57,011 bases of DNA from Planctomycetota bacterium (GCA_016795245.1 JAEUIA010000125.1:1-57011), one strand, 5' to 3'. Shown: positions 17,937 to 26,159, counted from the stretch's first letter. The notes: generated by a model not told the origin, from the sequence alone. Numbers and translations: made by a program.

Positions 17937-18193
17937 TGGCAGGAATTCAGGACCTGTTCGGCGACGGCAAGCTGTGCGTCGGCGTGATCCTGCGCCTCGG
18001 AGTGGTCTTCGCGAGCGGCAACACTTCGTCCTACCCGGGCGGATGGACTCCGAATCCGATCCACATGGGCGGCCTCACCACGGTGGGCGATCCGCGTCAC
18101 GATCAGGTGTAGTACCGGGACGCGGATTCGTCCTTCTGCAAGCCCACGACGTTCAATCTCACGAACGGCCTGAGCCTCACGTGGATCCCGTAG
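17937..18193 (+). pseudogene. Broken remnant of the planctomycete C-terminal cassette
   Basis: In one frame this stretch encodes the final 80 or so residues of the C-terminal cassette seen in the neighbouring 18417-20183 gene and the giant protein: LFGDGKLCVGVILRLGVVFA, then SSYPGGWTPNPIHMGGLTT, DPRHDQV, a TAG stop at 18110-18112, then YRDADSSFCKPTTFNLTNG and LSLTWIP with the proper TAG at 18191-18193. Intact copies have QVWYRD or QCWYRD at the internal stop, so one TGG-to-TAG change explains it. Nothing upstream in the frame resembles the N-terminal half of the cassette or a carrier protein, and no start codon fits, so this is a truncated, decaying fragment. The rest of 17696-18416 shows no gene. 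Confidence 0.85.
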
Positions 18194-18416
18194 CAGCGCT
18201 CGGTAACCGTCCCGAAGACCTGTCGATGTTGGGCTCAGATTCCCAGCGGTCGGCGCCGAGTTCAGGCGGACGAGTGCTGCTATTTCATCCCTGGGCCGGG
18301 TTCATTCCTGACTTGCACGCGCGCTCCGCGAGAACTGGAGTAGGCTCGGTGTCTCTCGCGCCGTAGCTGTCATCACATATAGCGCGCTTCGTTCCCTCGA
18401 CCTCGGAGATCATCTC

Positions 18417-20183
18417 GTGTCCAAACACATTTCATTGTGCGGCCTCGTTGCCGCAGCCTGCGTCGTCTCGTCGACGGCCTCGGCGCAAGTCGCATCGGCC
18501 ATCGTCCGCATCGGTGACGCGCCCGCCGGAACCGGCGCCGGCGTCACGATCACATCCATCTCCGGTGCCGCCGCCAATGAAGCCGGCGGGGTCGGCGTGC
18601 GCGTCACGTTGAGCAACACCAACGCCGCGTTTTGGGGACATGCAACGAGCACCGCAGGCTCGATCCTCCGCGAAGAACAACTCGGCATCTCGGGCTACGA
18701 CCAGACCGCGTTCGAAGGCTTCTTCGGCATCGCCGATTCGGGGAGCTTGTCGTACAGCCCGACGTGCACGGATCTGATGACGCTCGCCACCGGTCTCGAC
18801 TGCGCCTGGCTCGACTCGACGCCCATCGCCGTCGAGGAGCAACCGATCCCGACCTTGGCGGGCAAGAAGTATCGCTTCGCCAGCCGTCCGGGCATCACGC
18901 CCAGCGGCATTCCGTACTGGGTTTCGGGCATCAACGACATCGCCACGAATGCCAATGAAGGCAACGGGCTTTTCTTCGGCGTCGGTCAGACGGTGATCCT
19001 GAAGACGGGCGACCCGTCGCCGGCGCCGTTGACATCGCTCCTCGGTTCGAGCGCGGCTGACTTCGACGTGCGCTTCTCCAAGAACGGCACGCACAACATC
19101 TCCGTAATCACGACGACGGACCCGACGACGGCCGACACGCACCTCGTCATCGACGGCGCGATCGTGCTCGACGCGGGCGGCAGCCGGATCAGCGAAGGAC
19201 AGCCGGTCTCCGTTTCGGCGGGCGGCATGGTCGGCGAAAACTGGTCCAACTTCAGCTCGCTCGGCGTCAACGAAGCCGGCGATTGGTTCGCAGCCGGCGA
19301 CACGAGTGCTGCGACCACGATCGATGGCTTCATCGTCAAGAACGGCGTCATCCTCTACCGCGAAGGCAACGTGCTCGGCGGGCTCACGCTCGTCGGCAAC
19401 GTCCCGACGTCGCCGGGCGCGTACATGAACGACGCGGGCGACATCGGTTTCGCCTGGGACACGACCGGTTCGATCACGGGCATCTTCTTGAACAGCACGC
19501 TCTTGCTGAAGGAAGGCGACCCGGTCGATTTCGACAACGACGGCATCGTCGAGGCCACGTCGATCTTCAAGGCGGCGTCGGGTATCGCCTCGATGTCGGT
19601 CGGCAACAAGGACATGTTCTTCCAGGCCACCGTCACGGTCGCGGGCACGGACGTCAGCTGCGTGCTGAAGATCGCGCTGCCCTCGACACCGACCACGTCC
19701 TTCTGCGAAGGCGATGCGGTCGGCACGACCTGCCTCGGCTGTGGCAACAACGGCGCACCCGGCAAGGGCTGCGCGAACTTCGCGTTCGTGGGCGGCGGAC
19801 AGCTGGCCGCGAGCGGCATCGCGGGCGCTTCGGCCGGCACCGACACGCTCGTCCTGACGGCGACCGACATCACCGGCCCGGGCTTGTTCTTCCAGGCCGA
19901 CGGCGTCGCCGGCAGTCCGGTCACGTTCGGCGACGGCATGTTGTGCGCCACGATCGGCATCATCCGCATGGGCGTCGTGTTCCCGAGCGGTGGCGGTGTC
20001 GCCTCGTATCCGGGCGGTCTCACGCCGAATCCGATCCACATCGCCGGCGGTGCGCTGGCGGGACAGACGAAGCACTACCAGTGCTGGTACCGCGACGCGG
20101 GCGAGACTTCACCGGGCGTGTCGTTCTGCACGCCGTCGACGTTCAACCTGACGCAAGGCGTCTCGTTGACCTGGGGACCTTGA
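18417..20183 (+). CDS. Exported beta-repeat protein with planctomycete C-terminal cassette
   Basis: A 588-residue exported protein. It starts at GTG 18417 (MSKHISLCGLVAAACVVSSTASAQ, a good signal peptide), with CGGAG about 10 bases upstream. Residues 25-425 form a beta-rich domain with recurring phrases such as INDIATNANEGNGLFFGVGQ, GVNEAGDWFAAG and MNDAGDIGFAWD, alternating with ILKTGDPSP, LYREGNVL and LLKEGDPVD. This resembles the choice-of-anchor / DUF7453 type of repeat found in exported proteins, possibly a beta-propeller. Residues 430-588 are the lineage cassette: FCEGD, CLGCGNNGAPGKGC, TDTLVLTA, GPGLFFQ, FGDGMLC, SYPGGLTPNPIHI, KHYQCWYRDA, TFNLTQGVSLTWGP. The function is unknown; surface or extracellular location is inferred. 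Confidence 0.88.
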   Translation: MSKHISLCGLVAAACVVSSTASAQVASAIVRIGDAPAGTGAGVTITSISGAAANEAGGVGVRVTLSNTNAAFWGHATSTAGSILREEQLGISGYDQTAFEGFFGIADSGSLSYSPTCTDLMTLATGLDCAWLDSTPIAVEEQPIPTLAGKKYRFASRPGITPSGIPYWVSGINDIATNANEGNGLFFGVGQTVILKTGDPSPAPLTSLLGSSAADFDVRFSKNGTHNISVITTTDPTTADTHLVIDGAIVLDAGGSRISEGQPVSVSAGGMVGENWSNFSSLGVNEAGDWFAAGDTSAATTIDGFIVKNGVILYREGNVLGGLTLVGNVPTSPGAYMNDAGDIGFAWDTTGSITGIFLNSTLLLKEGDPVDFDNDGIVEATSIFKAASGIASMSVGNKDMFFQATVTVAGTDVSCVLKIALPSTPTTSFCEGDAVGTTCLGCGNNGAPGKGCANFAFVGGGQLAASGIAGASAGTDTLVLTATDITGPGLFFQADGVAGSPVTFGDGMLCATIGIIRMGVVFPSGGGVASYPGGLTPNPIHIAGGALAGQTKHYQCWYRDAGETSPGVSFCTPSTFNLTQGVSLTWGP

Positions 20184-20257
20184 TGCCGTCGCGCGCATTC
20201 GCGCGACCGACCACGCAGGACGCGCCTCCCCGAGGCTGATCCGTTCCGACTCTCTCT

Positions 20258-20292
20258 CGCGACCGCTCCCGGCGACCCCGGTAGCGGTCGCG
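20258..20292 (+). terminator. Hairpin after the exported cassette-protein gene
   Basis: CGCGACCGCT at 20258-20267 pairs perfectly with AGCGGTCGCG at 20283-20292 around a 15-base loop, 75 bases after the stop of the cassette-protein gene and just before the 3' end of the decayed minus-strand gene at 20298. It may terminate transcription from either side. No T-tract is present. Confidence 0.45.
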
Positions 20293-20297
20293 CTCGT

Positions 20298-20536
20298 TCA
20301 GCGTTCGCGCCGCGTCGCTGTGCTGGATGCCAGCGCCGCGATCACTCCGACCACGGGAACCCCCGTGCAAGCGCTGAACACTCCCCAGGGCTGGTCCTTC
20401 GGCATCCACCCGAATTCGAATGCGCGAAGAAGAGGCCGACGTAGATCGCGGTGCCCACAAGGACATGCGTGAGCAGCGTCCTCTGGCACGGTTCTCTGCG
20501 CGCATCCAGCTCTTCGGTCTCGGGGAGATTCGTCAC
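20298..20536 (-). pseudogene. Small membrane-protein gene with an apparent frameshift
   Basis: From GTG 20536 one frame reads VTNLPETEELDARREPC, then a hydrophobic helix LLTHVLVGTAIYVGLFFAHS. Near 20420 the sense moves to another frame, which continues SGWMPKDQPWGVFSACTG, a second hydrophobic helix VPVVGVIAALASS, and ends TATRRER at TGA. Joined, they give a coherent protein of about 80 residues with two membrane segments; neither frame alone does. A small indel in a once-functional gene is the simplest reading, though an assembly error is equally possible. I do not recognise a family. Confidence 0.45.
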
Positions 20537-20574
20537 TACGCCCGAACCTACATTGAAGAGACCGGCGGAAACAA

Positions 20575-20700
20575 GGTCGCGCCGATACTGTGCCTGGATC
20601 AAAACCGCAGGATTCGCCGCCCCGCGGGCCACTGCTGTCGAGTTGCGCAACGGGCAGCGAATCCCGCGGTTTTTGATCCGGGCACAGTATCGGTGCGACC
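20575..20700. repeat. Inverted repeat, about 43-bp arms (family B)
   Basis: Positions 20575-20617 match the reverse complement of 20657-20700 with three differences and a one-base gap, around a 39-base spacer. Both arms carry the GGATCAAAAACC-type motif preceded by ACTGTGCC, related to units near 16200 and 56930. The right arm ends at 20700 and so overlaps the last base of the stop codon of the GNAT gene (20700-20702), placing a strong hairpin exactly at the 3' end of that gene. Confidence 0.88.
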
Positions 20701-21230
20701 TATTCGCCGAGCTGTTTGTAGTAGACCGTCGTGCTGCACAACCCGCCGCGCGGCATCAGCGCGTAGCCCGGAATCGTGCCGACGCGATGCCAACCCAGGC
20801 GTTCGTACAAGCGCGCCGCGTCGCCGTCGGTGACGGCGTCGAGCACGAGCAGGGTCTTGCCGCATTCGCGCGCCGTCGCTTCGGCGCCGCGCATCAGTGC
20901 CGCGCCCAGCCCTGAGCGCCGCGCGCGACGGTGCACCAGCATCTTGGCGAGGTCCGCGCGGTGCGGCTGATTCTCGGGCTGTCGAAGCGCGAGTTGCACC
21001 GTGCCGCAGACGCCCAGCGCGTCCTCGGCGACGAGCAGCGCGCGCTCACCGGCCTGCACGCCCTCCGCGACGCGTTGCCAAAACTCGACGGCGCGTTCGC
21101 GCGACAACGGGTGCATGAAGCTGACGGACGCATCTCCCTCGACGCAGTCGATCAGGACATCCGCGAGAGCCTCGATCAGGGCGTCGTCGAGGGCCTGCAA
21201 ACGGCGCAGAGACCAGACCGGGGGCTTCAT
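20700..21230 (-). CDS. GNAT family N-acetyltransferase
   Basis: A 176-residue GCN5-related acetyltransferase, using acetyl-CoA to modify an amine on an unknown substrate. The CoA-binding motif A is LAKMLVHRRARRSGLGAALM (the R-x-x-G-x-G/A loop is RRSGLGAA), followed by the helix RGAEATARECGKTLLVLDAV and motif B DAARLYERLGWHRVGTIPGY. ATG 21230 (MKPPVWSLRRLQ) is chosen because the frame upstream runs into tRNA-Asp flanking DNA. The C-terminal MPRGGLCSTTVYYKQLGE is typical of acetyltransferases of this subgroup. Its stop codon abuts the family-B palindrome. It is transcribed away from tRNA-Asp on the same strand and could be read through from it. Confidence 0.9.
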   Translation of the reverse strand: MKPPVWSLRRLQALDDALIEALADVLIDCVEGDASVSFMHPLSRERAVEFWQRVAEGVQAGERALLVAEDALGVCGTVQLALRQPENQPHRADLAKMLVHRRARRSGLGAALMRGAEATARECGKTLLVLDAVTDGDAARLYERLGWHRVGTIPGYALMPRGGLCSTTVYYKQLGE

Positions 21231-21354
21231 CGTCTTCCAGAAAAGTGCCGGCAGTGATCGTCCTGGTCGGGCCCGGGCCTGTCCACTCCGGGCTGGGCGA
21301 GCGAGCGCCGCGGCAAGGTCACCGCAGGAGTGCCACCGATCCACAAGGCAGGCC

Positions 21355-21372
21355 AAAAACCGCCCCTTGCGG
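21355..21372 (-). terminator. Weak hairpin with T-run after tRNA-Asp
   Basis: On the minus strand CCGC-aaggg-GCGG is followed directly by TTTTT (plus-strand 21355-21359), ten bases after the tRNA-Asp CCA end. The stem is only four pairs, so this is a weak candidate intrinsic terminator supported mainly by its T-run and position. Confidence 0.35.
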
Positions 21373-21381
21373 ACGAAAAAG

Positions 21382-21458
21382 TGGCGAGGACGACGGGACT
21401 CGAACCCGCAACCACCGGCGTGACAGGCCGGTACTCTAACCGATTGAGCTACGTCCCC
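21382..21458 (-). tRNA. tRNA-Asp (GTC anticodon)
   Basis: On the minus strand the sequence folds as a full cloverleaf: acceptor GGGGACG with CGTCCTC, D arm with AATCGGTTA loop, anticodon stem CCGGC/GCCGG around CTGTCAC (anticodon GTC, reads GAC/GAT), T arm GCGGG/CCCGT with TTCGAGT, discriminator G and encoded CCA. G73 and the GTC anticodon are the expected aspartate identity elements. Confidence 0.97.
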
Positions 21459-21531
21459 GTGTTTTGAGGGCCGCGGAGTATACCCACCGACTCCGGGGGG
21501 TGGAAGGCTCTAGAAAGCCCCTTCTGCGGCA

Positions 21532-24153
21532 TCAAGGAGCCCTCACGGCCGCGACCGCATCGGTCTGGTTCATGCGCAGGATCGGGTACAGGGCCGCCAG
21601 CAGGGCGATCCCTACCGCGGCGACCGGCATCACGACGAGCCACACCCCGGCGCCGACGTCGGGCAGGTCCAGGCCCGACAGGGCCTCGAGCGCGCGCACG
21701 ATCACCGGCGCAAGGGCGGCGCCGAGCGCTGTGCCGAGCAAACCGCCGAAGACGCCGATCACGAGCGCTTCGCAGATCACCATGCCGGTGACCTGCTTGC
21801 GCGTGACGCCCAGCGCCTTGAGCACGCCCAATTCCTTGGCGCGCTCGAGCGCCGAGAGCAGTTGTCCATTCAGCACGCCGAGTGCAGCGAGCAACGCCGA
21901 CAAGCCCAGGATCAGATCGAACAACTTGAAGTCGCGATCCAGGTCATCGACGTGCGCGACGAGCAATTCGCGACCGGTCTCGAATTGCAGTGTTTCGACG
22001 CCCGGCCAGCGCGCGCGCAACGCCGCCTCGACCGCGCCTGCATCGCCGCCCGGCGGCAGCGCCACCGCGCACTCGGTGAGCGTCTCGACGTCCTGACAGT
22101 ACGCGCGACGCATGAACTGGTCGCTCGTGACGCCGTACAAGCGCTCGTCGGGGTGCGGGAAATATCCGTACGCATCGCTGATCGCGACGACCTCCAGGTC
22201 TTGCACGCCACCGCCGGCGTTCGCGACGTGTACCTTGTCCCCCACCGCGTAGCGCAGGTGGCGCGCCAGGCGTTCGGACAGGATCACTCCGTCGCCGCGT
22301 TCCATGCGCGCCGCGAGCGCGGGATCGTGCGCGAGCGGGCCGTGCTTCGACAGTTCACTCGTGCGCTGTCCGAGCAACAGGAACGGAACGTACGAGCGCG
22401 CGCTGCCCGATTCGAACGCGGCGGTGACTCCGACGGTCTGCAGCGCGGCGTTCAAATCCTCGTAACGCGCGTTGGGCAAGCCGCGCACGTAGACCTTCGA
22501 GACCAGTGCACGTTCGCCCCACAGCTCGATCTCTCCGCGCAGCGAGGCGGTCATGCTCTTCAACCCGACAAAGGCCGCAGCCACCAGCGCGATGGCGGCG
22601 GACGACACCGCGATGCGCGCCGGGCTGGAACGGATCGCAGCAGCGGCGGCGCGTCCGGAGAAAGTCCACAAGCTCTGCATCGGCCGCGTCAGCGCGCTGC
22701 ACACGCGCCCGAGCAGGGCCGGCACGACGAGCGGCAAGGTCACGAACAGCGCCAGGAATCCGACCGCCGCCAGCACCGCGCCGATCAATTCCTTCTGCGC
22801 TTCGCCGACGACCGGGACGATCGCGAAGTACAAGGCCGGCAACAACACGGCCAGCAGGAGTGCGGCGAACAGGTGGAATCCGCGCGCAACTCCGCTCGTT
22901 TCGAGCGAAGCTTCGCCGCGCAGTGCGGCGACCGTGTTCTGGTTGCGCGCGCGCATCAGCGGGTACACCGAGCCGAGCAGCGCGATGCCTACGCCCAGGC
23001 CGACGAGGGCCGACAACACGGGCCACGGAATGTCGAAATGCTCGATGCGATGTCCGGTGCCGAGCGTGGTGACACCGGATAGCAGCAGGAAGCGCGCCAA
23101 GCCCAAACCGCCTGCGATGCCGAGTGCAGCGGCGAAGAGCGCCAGCACCAGCGCCTCGAAGAAGAAGATGCGCGCGATCTGGCGACGCGTTGCTCCTAGC
23201 GCGTGCAAGGTCGCGACCTCGCGCAGACGCTCGACGAGCGACATCGACAGCGTGTGGAAGATCACGTACAGACCCAGCACGAGCGCAAACAGACCCGCCA
23301 TGCGCACGCCGTTGCGAAACGCGCGCTCGTCTGCGGCGGCGCCGACCAATACGTGTTTGTTCAAGTCGTAACTGAACGCGGTGCCCAGGCTGGCGCGCAG
23401 CCGCTCGAGATCGACGTTGGGATCTTGTTGCACCCAGTACAGCGAGTCGATGTTCACACCGCGGTACAGCTCGCGCGCCCAGCCGGAATCGGCCACCACG
23501 ACGGACCCTTGCGCGCGGCGACCGAGCTTCTCGCGCAGCAGGATGCCCACGACGGTGAAGCTCGTTTCGACCGGCACGTCGCGCACGTTGGGCTCGGGCG
23601 TGTCGAGGGTCGTCATCACGCCGTCGACACAGGCTTCGCGCGGCGCACGCCTAGGGCGCGACAGCATGAGCTTGTCGCCCGGTTGCAGCGACAACTGCGC
23701 AGCGAGCGTGTCGCCGATCAGCACTTCGCGCTCCTTCGCGGACGGATCGAGCGTGCGCCCGACGGCGAGCTTCACGGCGTCGAGCGTCCCGAGCGTCGGC
23801 GCGTCGAGCGCAAACAAGCGCACGCGCTGCGAACCGTCGCCGCGCAGCGGCATCTTCTCGGGTCGGGGATCGCGCACGACGACGTCGTTCTGGAAGAAGG
23901 ACGAGTAACCGGCGACACCAGGCGTCGTGGACAACGTCTTGCCGGGATCGGCGACGCCTTGCGCGGGGCGCACTTCGATCGCGGGCTTCCAGTCGCCCGC
24001 GCCACGCAGCGACAGGCCCAGCACCGTGTTGTGATCGAGCGTGAAGACACCGACGACGGTCGCGATGCCGACCGCAATGCCCAGCACGGAAAACAGCGTG
24101 CGCGCCGGCCGTTGGCGCAAGCTCTGCCCGGCGATCGTGCGGACGAGCGACAT
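21532..24153 (-). CDS. ABC transporter permease, FtsX/LolE/MacB type
   Basis: An 873-residue membrane permease of the FtsX-domain superfamily. The N-terminus (LRQRPARTLFSVLGIAVGIATVVGVF) is the usual first helix of these permeases. A soluble domain follows, then a three-helix FtsX core (MAGLFALVLGLYVIFHTLSMSLVERLREVATLHALGATR...). A second half repeats this arrangement: a helix near AARIAVSSAAIALVAAAFVG-like sequence, a second extracytoplasmic domain, and a final FtsX core (ALLAALGVLNGQLLSALERAKELGVLKALGVTRKQV). Duplicated FtsX permeases export lipoproteins, lipids or peptides, or act as mechanotransmitters. ATG 24153 overlaps the TGA of the ATPase gene by one base (TGATG), so the pair is translationally coupled and forms one transporter. 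Confidence 0.92.
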   Translation of the reverse strand: MSLVRTIAGQSLRQRPARTLFSVLGIAVGIATVVGVFTLDHNTVLGLSLRGAGDWKPAIEVRPAQGVADPGKTLSTTPGVAGYSSFFQNDVVVRDPRPEKMPLRGDGSQRVRLFALDAPTLGTLDAVKLAVGRTLDPSAKEREVLIGDTLAAQLSLQPGDKLMLSRPRRAPREACVDGVMTTLDTPEPNVRDVPVETSFTVVGILLREKLGRRAQGSVVVADSGWARELYRGVNIDSLYWVQQDPNVDLERLRASLGTAFSYDLNKHVLVGAAADERAFRNGVRMAGLFALVLGLYVIFHTLSMSLVERLREVATLHALGATRRQIARIFFFEALVLALFAAALGIAGGLGLARFLLLSGVTTLGTGHRIEHFDIPWPVLSALVGLGVGIALLGSVYPLMRARNQNTVAALRGEASLETSGVARGFHLFAALLLAVLLPALYFAIVPVVGEAQKELIGAVLAAVGFLALFVTLPLVVPALLGRVCSALTRPMQSLWTFSGRAAAAAIRSSPARIAVSSAAIALVAAAFVGLKSMTASLRGEIELWGERALVSKVYVRGLPNARYEDLNAALQTVGVTAAFESGSARSYVPFLLLGQRTSELSKHGPLAHDPALAARMERGDGVILSERLARHLRYAVGDKVHVANAGGGVQDLEVVAISDAYGYFPHPDERLYGVTSDQFMRRAYCQDVETLTECAVALPPGGDAGAVEAALRARWPGVETLQFETGRELLVAHVDDLDRDFKLFDLILGLSALLAALGVLNGQLLSALERAKELGVLKALGVTRKQVTGMVICEALVIGVFGGLLGTALGAALAPVIVRALEALSGLDLPDVGAGVWLVVMPVAAVGIALLAALYPILRMNQTDAVAAVRAP

Positions 24154-24896
24154 CAGATGTGCAACGCGGCCAGCGCGGCGTGGACGTTTTCGACGGGGAT
24201 GTCCGGGCCGCGCAACACCGGTTCGGCCGCCAGTAGGCCGTCGACCAGGAACGCCACGCGATCCGCGAACGCCGCGTCGCGCGGATTGTGCGTGACCAGC
24301 AGAACGGCGCGTTTGTCGTCGTCGACGAGCTTGCGCAGGATCTGCATCACTTCGAGGCCGGCCTTCTGTGACAGGTTGCCGGTCGGTTCGTCGCACAGGA
24401 GCAGCGGTTGTCCGCCGGCGAGAGCGCGTGCGATCGAAGTGCGCTGCATTTCGCCGCCCGACAGTTGGTGCGGGAACGAGCCGGCCTTGGAGGCGATGCC
24501 GAGTTTGTCCAGCAAGGCCAGGATCTCACCGTGGTGCGCTTCCGGACGCCCGCCGGCGATCGCGAGGGGCAACCCGACGTTCTCCATGACGGTCAGGTTC
24601 GGCAGCAGGTTGAAGAACTGGAACACGTACCCGATCGAGGCCCGGCGCTCGAGCGTGCGCGCCTCCTCGGACAGTTGCGCCATGTCCTTCCCGCGCACCT
24701 TCACGAGCCCGGCCGAAGGCTCGTCCAGACCGGAGAGCATGTGCAAGAGCGTCGACTTGCCCGATCCGCTGGGCCCCATGATGCATACGAATTCGGCCGG
24801 CCCGACTTCGAAGGACACATCCCGCAAGATCGCGAGCTTCTGTCCGTCGCGCGCGTGAAACTTGAACAGGCCCTCGGCTGTAACGATCGGTTCCAT
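24153..24896 (-). CDS. ABC transporter ATP-binding protein, LolD/MacB type
   Basis: A 247-residue ATPase that powers the FtsX-type permease encoded directly downstream (1-base overlap). All ABC motifs are present: Walker A GPSGSGKST, Q-loop in GYVFQFFNLLPNLTVMENV (the FQ..NLLP..T..EN phrase typical of the LolD/FtsE/MacB group), signature LSGGEMQRTSIARAL, Walker B LLLCDEPTGNLS, and H-loop VTHNPRDAAFADR. The signature has E where most have Q (LSGGE), which is tolerated. ATG 24896 (MEPIVTAEGLFK) is chosen since homology starts there; the upstream frame adds only 14 residues. The substrate is probably a lipoprotein or lipid, by family analogy. The region upstream contains the 105-bp palindrome. 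Confidence 0.93.
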   Translation of the reverse strand: MEPIVTAEGLFKFHARDGQKLAILRDVSFEVGPAEFVCIMGPSGSGKSTLLHMLSGLDEPSAGLVKVRGKDMAQLSEEARTLERRASIGYVFQFFNLLPNLTVMENVGLPLAIAGGRPEAHHGEILALLDKLGIASKAGSFPHQLSGGEMQRTSIARALAGGQPLLLCDEPTGNLSQKAGLEVMQILRKLVDDDKRAVLLVTHNPRDAAFADRVAFLVDGLLAAEPVLRGPDIPVENVHAALAALHI

Positions 24897-24978
24897 GAGG
24901 ACGCAGCTTACGAATACACTTTGCGTTGTAAAGCACAAGCCACGGGAATCGCCTTCGCCTGCGTATGATTTGGAGCAA

Positions 24979-25218
24979 TGTGCCTCGTCGAGTTTGACCG
25001 TACGGAGCCAGGCTCATGTGGTGCAAACTCGCCGGTGTCGAACCGCATACGGTACACGGCTATTTTCTCACCCGTTCGCCGGCCCAAAGCCGTGCGCCGT
25101 TGCGCGATTCCACGCCGGCGAACGGGTGAGAAAATAGCCGTGTACCGTATGCGGTTCGACACCGGCGAGTTTGCACCACATGAGCCTGGCTCCGTACGGT
25201 CAAACTCGACGAGGCACA
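24979..25218. repeat. Perfect 105-bp inverted repeat, giant palindrome (family A plus inner unit)
   Basis: Positions 24979-25083 and 25114-25218 are exact reverse complements over 105 bases, separated by 30 bases. The arms are nested. The outer part is the 46-base family-A hairpin unit also found at 15977-16100. The inner part adds a second module that starts near GTGTCGAACCGCATAC, contains GGTACACGGC and ends CCCGTTCGCCGGC. It fills the gap between the ABC ATPase start and the mazG 3' end and has no coding frame. Read as RNA it would form an exceptionally long stem; as DNA it could extrude a cruciform. The 24897-25304 interval has no gene. Confidence 0.95.
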
Positions 25219-25257
25219 GCAACGACACCGACCGGAACGGTGGAGCGCGCCAAGCAG

Positions 25258-25294
25258 GGTACACGGCGAATCAGGGAGACAATGGCCGTGTACC
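25258..25294 (-). terminator. Hairpin downstream of mazG
   Basis: GGTACACGGC at 25258-25267 pairs perfectly with GCCGTGTACC at 25285-25294 around a 17-base loop, eleven bases beyond the mazG stop. The stem sequence GGTACACGGC is also part of the inner module of the neighbouring 105-bp palindrome, so this hairpin may be a diverged relative of that repeat acting as a transcription end point. No T-tract is seen. Confidence 0.45.
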
Positions 25295-25304
25295 GCACCT
25301 CCGC

Positions 25305-26159
25305 TTACTCGGTGGACTTGGCGACTTGCCAGGCGGACATCAGCTCGGGGAGGGAATGGTTTGCGAGCGGTCCGGGCAGGCGACTCTCCATCGCGCGGAA
25401 GCGGCGTTCAAAGCGGTGTGAGGCGTCGCGCGCGAGTTTTTCGGCATCGAGATCGAGGTACCTGGCCAGGAACGCGGCGGCCAGCATCACATCCCCGAGT
25501 TCGTGTTCGACGGCGGCGCGTTGAGCGGGAGTCGCGGGTGCCTTGGCGTCGCGATCGAGGCCGCTCGCGCGCAAGGCGGTGTCGAGCTCGCCTTGCTCCT
25601 CGCGCAGCTTCGCCACCGCTCCGGCCACGTTGTCCCACTTGAATCCGGCGCTGACGGCCTTGCCGCACAAGCGCTGCGCGCGCTGCAACGCGGGCAACGA
25701 GACCGGGACACCGGCCAAAGCACTCGCGTCCTCCTGCTTCCCTTCGCGTTCCTTCTTCTTGATCGCCTCCCAGTTCGTGAGCACTTCCTCTGCCGACTCG
25801 ACGTTCACGTCGCCGAACACGTGCGGATGCCGGTGGATGAGCTTATCGCTGCTGGCGTGTGCCGCCCGCGCGAGATCGAAGCGCCCGGCCTCTTCCGCAA
25901 TGCGACAGATCAGGAGCACCGTCATCATCACGTCGCCCGCTTCCTCAGCGATCTTTTCGTCGACGTTCTTGTCGACCGCGTCGAGCACCTCGTGCGCCTC
26001 CTCGACGAGGTGCGGCGCCATGCTCTCGATCGTCTGCTTGCGATCCCACGGACACCCGTCGGGCGCGCGCAAGCGATCGACGATGGCCATGAGGCGCGCA
26101 AACGCGACTGCGCGCGGATCGAGTTCGGGGCGGGGCTCGGTGCCGGTCTGGGTGCTCAT
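25305..26159 (-). CDS. mazG: Nucleoside triphosphate pyrophosphohydrolase MazG
   Basis: A 284-residue MazG-type enzyme, which hydrolyses (d)NTPs to NMP and pyrophosphate. It has the two MazG domains of the full-length housekeeping form. The first opens LRAPDGCPWDRKQTIESMAPHLVEEAHEVLDAV (metal-binding EExxE) and continues EEAGDVMMTVL (ExxD). The linker has DKLIHRHPHVFGDVNV and NWEAIKKKER, both standard MazG motifs. The second domain has KLREEQGELDTAL and HELGDVMLAAAFLARYL. ATG 26159 (MSTQTGTEPRPE) is preferred; an in-frame upstream ATG at 26198 would bring the start to within 3 bases of the queC stop. Co-transcription with queC is likely. Cytoplasmic. Confidence 0.93.
   Translation of the reverse strand: MSTQTGTEPRPELDPRAVAFARLMAIVDRLRAPDGCPWDRKQTIESMAPHLVEEAHEVLDAVDKNVDEKIAEEAGDVMMTVLLICRIAEEAGRFDLARAAHASSDKLIHRHPHVFGDVNVESAEEVLTNWEAIKKKEREGKQEDASALAGVPVSLPALQRAQRLCGKAVSAGFKWDNVAGAVAKLREEQGELDTALRASGLDRDAKAPATPAQRAAVEHELGDVMLAAAFLARYLDLDAEKLARDASHRFERRFRAMESRLPGPLANHSLPELMSAWQVAKSTE

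Noticed and set aside
16298..18112. 604-codon plus-strand frame running from tRNA-Ala across rnd into the cassette remnant
   Set aside because: Most of it is antisense to rnd and overlaps the tRNA. Only the last part has protein sense, and that is the truncated cassette reported as a pseudogene.
24979..25218. CRISPR array or attenuator/riboswitch
   Set aside because: There are only two inverted arms, not direct repeats with spacers, and no cas genes. The palindrome is a repeat shared with other loci, not a conserved leader of one gene.
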